64,000 bases of DNA. Origin: Tetmemena sp. SeJ-2015. Its lineage: Eukaryota; Ciliophora; Spirotrichea; Sporadotrichida; Oxytrichidae. The DNA lies in the NCBI GenBank assembly GCA_027382625.1, contig JAJKFJ010021673.1:1-64000 (forward strand), written 5' to 3'. A program made the translations under genes and the position numbers. Each line of letters begins with the position of its first letter. Positions within the stretch are counted from its first letter, which is position 1. Below are positions 35,201 through 46,451 of the stretch, in pieces. The notes beneath the pieces are model-generated. The model saw only the letters and a list, made by a program, of their open reading frames with translations. It made no database searches and was not told the origin of the DNA.

Positions 35201-38200
35201 ATAAATAATAATTATAAAATTATAATGTAGATCACTTCAGAATATACTTTCATGAATAATATTATATCATTTTTACGAGGTAGAATTCTACAATCTTAAG
35301 TATCATACAGCTAAAACAATTTCTTAAAAATTCTTAAATTCCACTGTAGATGAAAATAAAGCTGAATTTTTTTTACAAAAAAAATGTAAAATGAGTCTAA
35401 AATTAATTCATGTTTATCCTTTTAAGTTGAGAATAGCTCTTAGAAGCAGTATTATTTTCAATTTTTAATTATAAAATCTTCATTTTGTAATTTAATTGTA
35501 ATTGGTCAATACATAATTACAGACGGACACTGTAATTTACAAATATTTATATTTTAAGACAGTATAAGGAAGAATATATTTAGATAGACACAAAAATATG
35601 CTCCACTACTATTCCTGAAAATGATTCTCCTTTCAAAAATCTTGATAAAACCACAATGCTTTGCCCAGATAGTAGTAAATATATATATAATTTAATTGCT
35701 TGATATTAAATAGCGAATAATTATCCTCATCTCTAGGAGGGAATTTAAAATAATATGATTTACTCTAATTTAAATTCAACTGATGGATCTACTCTCTATG
35801 TGAAGATTGGTATATGCACTGACAATGGTTGGCTTAGGAAATTATATAATGTAACTGAAATAGAGGCTGGGAATGATTCGCGCTACCAATGCATGAAACT
35901 GACTGAAGATTCCTTTACTGGTATTGAGTTCTATTTCGATATATTCTCCTCTCAAAAGTACTTTGATGTCAATGACTTATAAAAAAAACTTATTTATTTA
36001 AACTTTGTGCAGCCTTTTAATTTATTAGGAATTAAGCATCCCTAACGGGCATATAATACTTAATCGATTTAAAGTAATTCACAGGCGTAACTCCTTGATC
36101 AGTTGTGCCACGTCACCGCGAAAGCCCATCGTCGTGCAGCCTTTTAAAACCACGAGTGTTTAATTTTATAAAGTCATTTGCATTAATTCTTTCTGAGGAA
36201 AAATGAGTATTAATACCATGAATACAACATCAAGAGAACGCAAGTTGAACTCCATGATTCTATAGTCGATTCATATATATATTAATATAAATACAAGAAT
36301 TAAAGTATTTAAGTTTAAACATGGATTAAATAATGATGTCTATGATTTAATATTTTCATTTTAATTTCTGAAGCAATTTAAAATCGGTAAAAATTATGAG
36401 ATTAAAAATGGGGAGTTCTATGACTTTTACTCAACTAACTTAATTTAAAAATTAAATTAAAATATTTTAAGCTTCTTCACCAATACTGCTAATTTGACAA
36501 GCCAGCAAGTTGATTATAGGTTGAATACGTGAATGAAAGCGAATGTTTTATACATAAATAGTAGTTAATTAGGAATTGTCTAAATAATAATTAACTTGAA
36601 GAACAAATGAGCACAAATCTTAATTAATTTCTCATTTTATTTTAGAGAAAGTGAGTGAGGAATGCATGTTAAGAATCCGCAATAAAGTTCAACACAGCTA
36701 ACTATCCTCAATCAGAGCGCTCAGAGTAATTCTCCTTGCTTCACTCAAATAGGTAAGCTATTTTAACTTAACTCACAATGCTTTTTATAATTTTAAGAAT
36801 AAGAAAGCATATATAACGTAATAGGCAAGATATAAGTAACTTAAATTGTGCTAAATTGTTGCATTTCTACTCTTGAATTGCTTTCCTTCTGAGACTAGAG
36901 CAATTATTTTTTCATGTACAAATAAAAGTTGTTTATTTATGAACCATTCGCCTTCAATTGTGCATTCGTATTCTACCTATAATATATTCTCAATATCATT
37001 CAAAATTGGAATTAAAGAGATAATTAAATCTTTGGAATGGCTTATTGTACTAAAATGCGAATATAATGAAGTGCGTAATAGAATTTTTAAAAATAATCAG
37101 AAAGAAAATATTTTAAATAATATAAGAACTTTGAAAGGCTGATAAATATATCATTCAAGAATATGTTTAAGATATTTAAACAAAATTATGAAAGAAAAAC
37201 TCTTGGCGACCTATTATTTAATCTTAAAATTTATCAACCAATAGAAAATAAAGTATAAAGTATAAACTATCTAATTAAAATTATTAAATTCTATATTCAA
37301 AAAAACTCCTCATATTATTTTTAATTAAGCTACTTTACAAAAAAATATTTTATGAGCCAAAAATTTAAAAATCCATATAAAATTAAAATTGATATAGTGA
37401 TCTCAGTAACTCCTGAAACCGTAGGAACTGTTAGGATAGTGGCAACTATTATGGATGCTATAACTAACACTGGAGGATTCATGAACATATTTAAAATTGT
37501 ATTCTTTATTTAATTTTTATTAGGTTAATCGATTTTTAATCTAGGTTATACTCTTGGCATAGATCTTAATTAAAAATAAAGCTTTAGGATTTTATTTATG
37601 ACATTTCATAACTATCAAAGAGAATTGATATGGGACTCATATTTATATTTTAAAATTTAATTTTTAGAAAATAAATTCACTACCTGAAAATATTGAATTA
37701 GACTCACACTATCATGCATTAATTTGCCATATAAATCATCCGCGCCCTTAATTCCTTAATTTTTAAATACTTTATTTTTATTTTATTGTTCGCAGTTATG
37801 AGTTTTCTAATAGGTTCAATATAAAAGCAAATGTTTTATGCTAACCTCATTTCTAAACTTTTCTACTAGAAGGTTGAATCTATAAATAGAGCAGAAATAA
37901 AAAAGACATAAGAGGCTTCTAATATTCAAAATAAACCTGACTTTGATTTTTAAACTAATTATGGAATTTCAAACCAGAGCTAAAGTAACCAATCTATTGA
38001 TTATGTTTATTCTCATAATATTTTTTAATTTTAATTTGCTCAGCTTTTGACTTATCTAGGGTAACTAAAGCGGCCTGAATTTAATATGGTGAAATAGATC
38101 AAGGATAAATTGTAGAGATTCATTCTCTGTCTCTTTTGCCAGAGAAAAAGATATATTCTCAAATCTTTGGATATTAGAAAGAACTAAGGAATGTTCCAGT

Positions 38201-39676
38201 CTGGAGTGGCACATTCAAAAGCAAATAAAAATGTTTATATAAATAAAGAGCATAGCGAAATTAAAATATCATTACATTTAATAAAGTACAATTTTAAATT
38301 TAAATAAGACTAAATTTTATATTTTAAGATATAGAATTATAAAATTACTTTAGAGTTTTAGTTAGTTTAATACTCGATGATTATTAGGATTTTTTGTTTC
38401 AATAAAGTAATAAAGTGCTTATATTTTACATCATTGAATACATTTTATTAAAATTAATTATTAAAAATTAATGAAAAAATTATAATATTTAAAAAGAAGA
38501 ACTCAACTCACAATTCATATTTAATTTTAATGATTAATTTATAAAGCAAATTTTGAGATTTTGAAGATTATAAAGGCGACTTAAATCGCTCGAACGTTGA
38601 GCGCAGTGAATCTAGGAAAATATAAGTCGCGATTGATTCCCTTTACAAGGGAAAACATTCTATAAAGGGAGAAACAAATATTTTAATTATAATAATTTTA
38701 TTAAATCTGGAGCAATAACTTGAGCAGTGGATTCACTAGCCGACTTTAAGATAATAAAATCATGTTTTATTATAATAGTGAAATTTTGTCTCAAGTTTCT
38801 ATAAAGGAAGTGCTAGAGAGAATCAAGCAGAGCAAAACAGACAGAAGGATCTTGAAATTATTAAAATAAATAAATTATTTTAGCTATATAGTCTGACATA
38901 TATTTTCTTCTTTATATAATAAAAGGAATCAATCATAATTTAAATAAATTTATATTTTAAATGATCATCATCATTATTTTACGAGCGTTTTAAGTTCCTC
39001 AAATTATATTTTTAGAAAATTAAATAATAATCAGTGATTGATTAAAATAATAAATGGAAAGTTGCAACTTCGTGTCAGTTTAAATCGCTGATTCACACCC
39101 TTATCTGCAGCTTGTTCGATAGAGAATCAAAAATTAATATGAATTTATTCTATAATTATTACCTCAGCACCTCTCAGTAGCGAGATATTGTCTGCGCAGA
39201 ATATTTAAATTTAAATATGAGCAAACATAGAACTTATGTCGCTTATTCCCCTGATCTCTAACACAAAAAGTTGCAAGGATAAAAAGCTTTTAGAATTTAA
39301 TGCTGAATCGAATGGTGTAATTACTATATTAATTGGAGAAACTCCAACAGTTACGATTTTATTCCATTTTAATTTAATATGTAATTGAATTCTCTTTTTT
39401 TAATTAAATTCTCTGATATAATCTTGGAATTGGTTCTTCCATTTAATTTGCTGAATTTATTGCTAAATTAGAATTTTAATTATAAGAAGTTTCCAACACT
39501 TATTTATATTGATTAAAATCTTAATAAATATAAATTTGAATTAACCTCCAATAATTATTTTAAAAACTTTTAAAATGAAAATTAAAAAGGGTAAAAAGGT
39601 TGCCATCTCGAAACAATTTAAAAAAAATTTAAAAAAAAAGAGTAATAATTATAAATCACGATCCAAGGCACAGTGA
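32294..39676 (+). CDS. P5: full-length paralog
   Basis: ATG at 32294 (M-L-F-R-P-K-Q-L-K-A-D). Segments: 32294-32372, 32559-32651, 33393-33550 (TM1 and N-V-T-N-S), 35166-35196, 35221-35247, 35274-about 35320, about 35570-36020 (I-C-T-D-N-G-W-L-R-K-L-Y-N-V-T-E), about 36170-36268, 36384-about 36450, about 37375-37500 (TM2), 37780-37960, 38030-38240, 38540-38680, 38800-38870, 39415-39490, about 39570-39676, TGA at 39674-39676. Pointers: TAGATA, ATCAAA, GTTT, TATAAT, TAC, TCG. Nearest relative is P4, with the same IES positions and often the same pointers. It carries a MITE-1 in IES-2, a SINE-like insertion at the end of the Cys-domain segment, and a 300 bp repeat in a tail IES. Role unknown; membrane protein by architecture. 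Confidence 0.75.
32652..33398. other. IES-1 of P5 (pointer ATCAAA)
   Basis: ATCAAA at 32646-32651 and 33393-33398, 747 bp removed, restoring L-L-Y-Q-M-G-L-L-A-Y-F. Confidence 0.85.
33551..35169. other. IES-2 of P5 (pointer GTTT), 1619 bp
   Basis: GTTT at 33547-33550 and 35166-35169 gives A-M-G-F-F-T-N-E-E-S-A-Y-N. Paralogous to P4 IES-2 without the TBE but with a MITE-1 insertion. Confidence 0.85.
33700..34005. mobile_element. MITE-1 copy 3
   Basis: Ends TTCAGCCCCAATTTTTT (33700) and AAAATCGGGGCTGAACG (to about 34005) are inverted repeats, about 306 bp apart. The interior (GACGAACGAGGACAAAACTC, CTCTAAAGTTCAGTAAAAAG) matches copies 1 and 2. P4 lacks it at the paralogous position (about 21935). 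Confidence 0.8.
35197..35226. other. 30 bp IES-3 of P5 (pointer TATAAT), frame-neutral
   Basis: TATAAT at 35191-35196 and 35221-35226. Excision gives S-A-Y-N-V-D-H-F-R-I. The insert has TAA codons but no TGA, so under the ciliate code it reads through. Confidence 0.75.
36021..36133 (-). mobile_element. Short SINE-like unit, copy 2, with 14 bp target duplication
   Basis: 113 bp flanked by GTGCAGCCTTTTAA at 36007-36020 and 36134-36147. P4 has a single copy of this sequence uninterrupted. Read on minus, it starts GACGATGGGC, carries GTGGCACAACTGATCAAGG (A-box-like), and ends with the complement of TTTATTAGGAATTAAG. Target duplication length fits LINE-mediated insertion. It sits at the very edge of a coding segment, so the next elimination event would have to remove it. 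Confidence 0.65.
39031..39345. repeat. 300 bp dispersed repeat, copy 1 (in P5 tail IES)
   Basis: Shares with 43952-44258 a series of blocks: GATTGATTAAAATAATAAAT, CTGCAGCTTGTTCGATAG, AAAACATAGAACTT-like and others. No inverted ends found, no ORF. Both copies lie inside IESs but at different gene positions, so it is mobile or was mobile. Confidence 0.55.
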
Positions 39677-40159
39677 GCATAATAGTTGTATCTCTGCCAG
39701 AAAGTACAACTATCTTAAATAATAGTTTAAAATGGCTAGACTATTATATTGAAGTTGATTACTATGAGAGCCAAGAATAATAAAAAGACTCAATTAAATT
39801 AAAACACTTTTTGCCTTTATTGACTATTAATTAAAAGAAACTTTTTTTAATTTTAAAATTCGTTTTAATATAAAATTTTTAAAAAGTTAAAATTTACTTC
39901 AGTTTTTTTAAAAGCGCCAAAAAAAATAAGGGGAATCACTTTTTTTATTAATCCTTTAGAAAAATTGGGTAATTTTAACAATAAAAAACAAAAAAAAAAA
40001 TTCCAAAAATTAATTAAGCTTTAATTTTTTTACAAAAATATTTTAAAAAAAATTATATCACAAATTTAAATTTTTCACAATAGATGCGAATACCAAATTT
40101 CATTCGATCCAAAAAAGAATTTTAACTTTTTTTTTTAAATTTTCTTAGTGAAACTCAGA
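39677..40159. other. P5-P6 intergenic spacer
   Basis: The first half is paralogous to the spacer after P1. From 39840 to 40130 it is homopolymer-rich. No gene. Confidence 0.5.
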
Positions 40160-43100
40160 AAGTTTCATATACCTCCCGGAAAAAGGGAAGAGGTTCAGAC
40201 TAAAAACTTGATTCTTCTCAAAAATAAGAAGTTAAAAATAGATTACTTTATCTGTATCTTATAAGTATAGACGCCTTTGGGCACCCGGTCTCACTTAATT
40301 ACAAAGGAGAGGACTCCTTCAAATCTCTCTTTGGTGGAATTGAAAATAAAGATTGAAATTAATCTTATAATAATTTGTACACTGGTATGCTAGGCATGCT
40401 TCCTAATTTACCTGATTGTCGAGCTCCAAGCGATATTCCAAAGGCAGAGTTATGTAGTAGCAACTTAAATAGAGTACCAGAATCTATCTTTGCCTTTAAA
40501 CTACATTACTTTAGACAAAAGCATTAATTTTTTAAATTAGCAACTTTGACATCGCAATCGGCCTGTGGCCAGACAATAACGAGATATACTATCACTAAAA
40601 TAGAGCAGCTATTATTTATTTAAAATTAGTTTTATTTTATCGATAAGTGGACACACTTGAATATTACTAAGTTTATAAATAGCAGTTTTAAAGCATATAT
40701 TATAGTATTTAAATTGTTTACATAATTTATGAAGTTCTTTTCAAATAAGCAACATACTCTTATGTAGATGGCGTCTATACCGAGAGTCTCATTGATATTA
40801 TTCCCGTAAGGTGCACCACCGAAAATTAACGATTTTTGGGGCAGAAGGAGTTTGCAGTCAATCTAGGTGTTGATAAGGAATATTTGCTCTGCCCTCCAGA
40901 TGACTTCAAATTTATAATAGGAGGTACATTAAAATATTTATTCTATTACTTTATCTCAATTAATTAATTATAAAATTGATATGTTTTTTTTTCCTGGAAT
41001 AAAATTTTAATCTGACTTCTTAACCACCAAATCTTATAGTTATATTTTATTTTAAAAAAATTAATATTTTTTAAAAAAAGAAAAATTATATTATAAATTT
41101 AAATAAATTTAGTATTTTTTATTTTTCTAAATTTTTAGAATTGGTTTAGGTTTATTTTATATTTTACAAGTATAAACAAAAACTCATTCAAAATGCAAAT
41201 AAAGGCCTGTGAGAAATAATAATAGTTTTTTATCATCATAAGTGAGCAATGGTATCTAGATAAGTTTTATGAGGGTACAGGCATAAACAAAACTTGCAAG
41301 CCGATAGATAATTCTACTCAGAACATATAAATATCTTATATAGAATTAACTTAAATGTTGATGTTATTGTCTCTCAGTTGTATTTTGATAGTGCTGATTT
41401 TATTTATTATCAAGATTTTGACACTCCATTCAAACCTACTATAGGAGAAATACAAAAAGAAATAAAGAATTAAAAGAAAGCAAAAGGTATAAAGCAGGTA
41501 GCAAATAAAATATAAAATATCTTTGAGGTTAAGAATTTTCTATTCAAGAAACTGAAATGTAATTAATTACACAAAATACAAATAGAGAAGATAAAATCTC
41601 GAAGAAAAAGAAAAATTTATTTTCACTTGTTTAAATCTAAAAATAAGCTTTAAATAAAACTCTTAGAATAACTCGCTTATATATCTGAAGTTGCTAACTA
41701 CTGAGATTCAAAGATACACCTAGCTTATATAGACAACTGATGTAGAATTGCAAGGTAAGATATTTATCCCACATAAAGCTTTCCTATAGACTCTTTCTTA
41801 GCCAATAGTTTTAATGTCAAGGATTCTAGTTACTATTACCAATATAACTAAGAAATTATTTGAGAGTCTAAAACAATAAATAACATGAATTTATTAGGAA
41901 TTAAGAACCCCTAACGGGCATATAATACTTAAACATTTAAATTTTCCAAAGGGGTCCTTTTCGGGAGTCCCAGAAAGAGGATAAATAGCATGAAATAGTA
42001 AAAGCATCATTGATTTTTTATTAGAGATTTTAAATTTTGTGCAAAACAGTATAGATTCATTGCTAATTTTAGTTCAAATCTTTTTAAATACAAAAACTCA
42101 AAAAAAATACAATAATGCTTTACACAACTAATTTCCCAACAATAATACACTGAAAATTTTAAAAATTATAATGATTTAATATTTAATACTATTTATAATT
42201 TAATTTTAGCTATTAAATTTATTCCCCAAAATAAAAAAATTGAAAAAAATTCAGAGTATAATTTATTTTTAAAGAAACAAAGTAATCTATTTTGCTAAAA
42301 AATTTTTTTTGCTTAAATAAAGAAACTATTTTTAATTATATAAACCCGAACAAAAATTTAATAAATTTTTTTTCCGTACCTTATTTTATTCTTATTAAAT
42401 TTTAAATTTTAATTATTTTTCTTTTAATTTGATTATATTAAATATTTTTTAAATTTAAATAATTTTTTTAAAAAATTTAAGGGTTTAAAAAAAATCCATG
42501 AATTTTCAAATAAAATTTTTTAAAAAAAAGTTTTAAATTTCTGGAAAAAAATTTTTTTTAAAACCCTTTTTGGGAAATATTTTAAATTTTTTAAATTTAT
42601 TTTTTAAAATGAAAATTATTTTAAAATTTAAAATAAATTTATATAATTTTTAAAAAAAAAAATTTTTTTCAAAAAAAAAAAAAGAAAATCCAAAAAAAAA
42701 AAAAATAGAAAAAAAAGATTCTAATTTTTTTTAAATTTCTTATATTTTAAAATTAATAAAGGCAAATTTTTAATTTTTTTGGAAATTTTTCTTTTTTTAG
42801 GATGACTTTAATTTATTTAATACTTAATTCTCAATAGTGATCTAACTTTAAAATTAAGTTTAGTGTTATTATACATTACACTTATTATTTCTCACTTTGA
42901 AAAACTTCCAAATTAATTAAGCCAATAATTTAATATCAGCAAACTTGATAATTTAAAAGACTCTGAATTAAAAAAACTAATTTCACATATCATCTAATTT
43001 TATCTTACTCATATTAATTGATGCTAAGTAGCTTCATAAGTTTTGAAGAGGGAAATTAACTTAAAATATAGAAATGCAAGAGCATTATTTATTTTTTATC

Positions 43101-44965
43101 GTCTGAGCGAACAATCGATTTTAAATTTATAAATTTATTTTGTATGACTACTAAATCACTAGATAAGTCTTCTCAAATTATTTCTATTTATTGTCACTCC
43201 TGGGTATTTAATTTGAAGTGGACTAGAAAAAGTTAATTATGACAAGGACTGTGAATACCTTACTGATGGCTATTTCAAACGCTGGAGGTTTCATGAGTAT
43301 CTTATTTGCAGTGTTTAGCATTCTCCTCAAAGGCGTTTAAGAAAAAATGTTTTACTATACTATAATTAAAAATAAACAAGAAAATACTAATTTTGCTATA
43401 AATTTAATCATGATTTATTTATTGTATCTTTCTGGCAATAAGCAATAATTCAAAGCTTTTCTATTTTTACCTTTAATCAGCCAAAATTTGATAATCATAA
43501 ATCTCTTAAGACTGCTGCAAGAATAGTCATTCATTAAATGCCATTGTCGAAATAAATGACCAATACAGAGTTTATGGATTCTCCTAACCAGAAATTATCT
43601 TAAAAGCACTAAAGGCTAAAATCTTAGTCAACCAAACTTTTCTAAGATAATTTTGAAGAAGGAGGAGGAAACCCAGATATTCATAGTTGAGATTTCATAG
43701 ATTAAATAAGCAAAGGTCATGAAAATGAGCAGGTCAGGGATCAGCAAAACTTCAACAAACTAAAAAAGACAGGAATATAAGAAATAAAAGATGTCGCATC
43801 AAGTTTAATTTCTTATTTATGTGGCATTAAAAGACGAGAATCAAATCATATTGCCAGGTTTATTTGAATACCTGCTATCACTTTAAAGACCAAAGCTTCA
43901 CTATTGCACAAAGCCTCTCTCAAGCATATTATAGTAGGAATTTTAATTAAAATCGGAGATTGATTAAAATAATAAATGGAGAGTTGCAATTTCGTGGCAG
44001 TTGAAATCATAAATTCAGCCCCTCATCTGCAGCTTGTTCGATAGCTTGTCAAAAATTAATAGGAGTTTCTTCTTTAATCATCTTTGTAGCTCCTCTCAAA
44101 AGAGATATGATGCCGATATATTTAAATTCAAAATAGAAAACATAGAACTTGTGCGCTATAACTCTGTATGAGGCTCCAACAAAAAAGTTTAAATGAAAAA
44201 AATTTTTAGAATTTTGATTGAATCAAATTGTCAAATTATTATTTAAATCTGACACACTTCAAATCAAAAATTAATTCCTTTTTAATTTAATATCTAATTT
44301 AATTCCTTTTTTATAAATTCCCCTTTTAGTTTTTTTTTAAAACAAAATTTTTTTTTTTTGAGAAGAAAATCTTCTTCAAAATCTTCGAAAATACTGCAAA
44401 AAAACATCTAAAAGTAATTGTTCGAGACAGGAAAGAATAAAACTATGAAGTTTAAAAGTAAAAAATCATAATTTATTTTTAAAAATATTTAAAAGACAAT
44501 AATAATTTATAAATTAATGAAGCTGTTAGAAATCAAAAAGATTTTGAATAACGTAATCTCTGTTGGGGAGTTAAAGAAAATCATACTCTCTAAAACTGAA
44601 AGAGAGATGATGAAATATTCTCGTAAGAAAGTTTTACAGTTGCAAGATAAATCAACTAATAGAAAAATATTGAAATTTATTAGGGGTTAGATCATAATGA
44701 AATGAAACTTGAAACAAACATACCTGTGAAGAAATGCAAGGAAGTCTGACTCCATCTTTGAAAACTATAATTATTGTAATAAGTGATGAGAATTGTTAGA
44801 TTAATTATTCTAAGATGTGGTGACTCCAACTTTAATTAAAAAGTGGTCGATTAAATTTTAAGAATGGAGTGGCGGTTAATTAATCAAAGATTCGTATAGG
44901 GTGGCTGGCGGCTGAGATTAAAGTTGTTCGACTCGCTACTACTACTACTACTACTACTACTACTA

Positions 44966-45006
<41 letters not shown>

Positions 45007-45765
45007 ATATACTATACTAACTCTATTTACTACTACTATTTACTATACTATATTTTACTATTTCCCTAACGAGTCGAACAAATATTTTCAAGGTAAGTTC
45101 ATGCTTCATTTGTATTTACTCCATTTACTCAATTAACCTCGATCTTGTACTATAAGAATTAATGCAAAAAGATAAAGATACTTAGAGCACAATCAACTAA
45201 ATAGTTAGAGACAGTAGAAAATGAAAAACTTGAGAAAATATTTTTAATTTTTAAATTGAGAAACTAAAGGAATTCTTAGAATAAATAAGCATTGCACAGG
45301 CTTGTGGTAAAGTACCTAAGTATCAACATAGATTAATCAAGTAAGATTATAACGCTACATTCTTTAACATTCTAACCCGTTTATAGATTGCTGATGCCTT
45401 AAAATGATTTCCCTGAGCAGAATAATATTGCTATTGTGGGAAAAGTATCAACAGAAAATCCAGATTTCAAATTGACTCACGATTTCTACACTTAGGATGG
45501 GTTCAGAACTTCTTAGAATTACACCTCCCAAGTAAATCAGGGTTTTCAAACTCAAGGAAAGAGGCAAGCAAAGATTCATTAGCTTTCGCACTTATTGGAA
45601 AGTGGGTCTGCTAGAATAAACCAAGCAAATCTTTAGTTAAACATGAATGAGCAAACTGCTTTTGATATTCAAAACTCGAGCTTACCAAGCTAAAATGGAA
45701 TGGAGGATTGGATTTTGAAAGAGGAAAACTTACTTGCGTAAGAAGGTAACGCCTAGTCTAAGTGA
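40160..45765 (+). CDS. P6: divergent paralog, sister to decayed P2
   Basis: Segments: about 40160-40242 (K-F-H-I-P-P-G-K, no ATG identified), 40267-40341 (I-D-A-F-G-H-P...GG), 40372-about 40610 (C-T-L-V-C-Q...I-Y-L-I-V-E-L-Q, TM1; N-F-D-I-A-I-G), about 40745-40920 (L-L-C-P-P-D-D), 41230-41500 (W-Y-L-D-K-F-Y-E-G-T-G), 43205-43380 (complete TM2 without an IES), 43640-43975, 44530-44700 (S-V-G-E-L-K-K-I-I), about 45270-45765 (I-A-I-V-G-K-V-S-T), TGA at 45763-45765. Pointers ATAGA and AATT seen. The A-W-K-I segment common to other paralogs was not found. Two small frame changes (near 40535 and 41360) may be tiny IESs or sequence errors. The start is uncertain. Confidence 0.6.
40342..40375. other. 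34 bp IES-1 of P6 (pointer AATT)
   Basis: AATT at 40338-40341 and 40372-40375. Excision gives F-G-G-I-C-T-L-V-C-Q, aligned with G-G-M-C-T-L-L-Y-Q of P4/P5. The IES lies a few codons upstream of the IES-1 site of the other paralogs. Confidence 0.75.
41884..41965 (-). mobile_element. Short SINE-like unit, copy 3 (partial)
   Basis: TTATTAGGAATTAAGAACCC followed by CTAACGGGCATATAATACTT is nearly identical to the 3' half of the unit at 36021. The rest diverges or is lost. Lies in a P6 IES. Confidence 0.6.
43952..44258. repeat. 300 bp dispersed repeat, copy 2 (in P6 tail IES)
   Basis: Same family as 39031-39345, beginning GATTGATTAAAATAATAAAT. No coding capacity. Confidence 0.55.
44924..45081. 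repeat. (CTA)n microsatellite enclosed by 12 bp perfect inverted repeats
   Basis: TTGTTCGACTCG at 44924-44935 and its exact complement CGAGTCGAACAA at 45070-45081 bracket about 134 bp of CTA/ACT repeats with ATA and TTT interruptions. Lies in a P6 IES between the S-V-G-E-L segment and the last segment. Either a tiny inverted-repeat element whose interior expanded, or chance. Confidence 0.7.
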
Positions 45766-46451
45766 GAGATAGTTTTCAATAAACTAAAATATGATGATGA
45801 AGCTTGAAAATTAAATCCCTATCATTTAAAGAGGAGCTAGAGCAAACAGAGAAAAAGAAAATGAAATAAAATGCTTAACAACTAAGGATAAAGATAGTTA
45901 GCCTGAAAAGGGAAATAATAAAATGCTAAATTATGGTAATAAATAGACTCAAAAGATAGAATATTCTCATGATAAAAGATTGTTATTTTTAGTATTTCTT
46001 GATTTCTGGAAAAGGAAATAAAAATTAAATGTTTATGTTAAATAAAACATTATGTAAATAATATAAGTGTAGATAAATAATTTCTAATTTCATCCCTAAT
46101 TATTTAATAAATTATATTTCCTTTGTGAAGTTCTAACTTCTTAAAACGAAATGCTATTTCACCCTAAAGATCTTGCAAAAAGAAAGAACAAAAATCCGAT
46201 TTTGTAAAAAGTAAAAAGCTTGAAATTCATAAATTATTTCTATAAGCAGTGTAAAATTAATCATTAAAATTTTAAAATATGATCCAAGTAAACACTTGTT
46301 ATAAATAGATTTTAATTTTAGAAAGTTAAAGGCTTAATTTTTATCTAAAATTAAAATCTAATGACTTATCGAATTTATGTAAACCTTTTAACGATTTTAC
46401 GAATTTCAAATGAATTAAACTTGATTATAAAGATCTATTTTGTTTTTATTT
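45766..46451. other. P6-P7 intergenic spacer
   Basis: AT-rich, with no gene recognised. The N-terminal segment that P8 and P9 have upstream was not found for P7. Confidence 0.5.

Noticed and set aside
40535..40560. 13 bp IES in P6 (pointer ATTA)
   Set aside because: Would restore the frame into N-F-D-I-A-I-G, but it sits in a T6/A3 run where a sequencing slip is equally likely; not listed as a feature.
44937..45060. CRISPR array
   Set aside because: A simple CTA microsatellite, no spacers; eukaryotic context.
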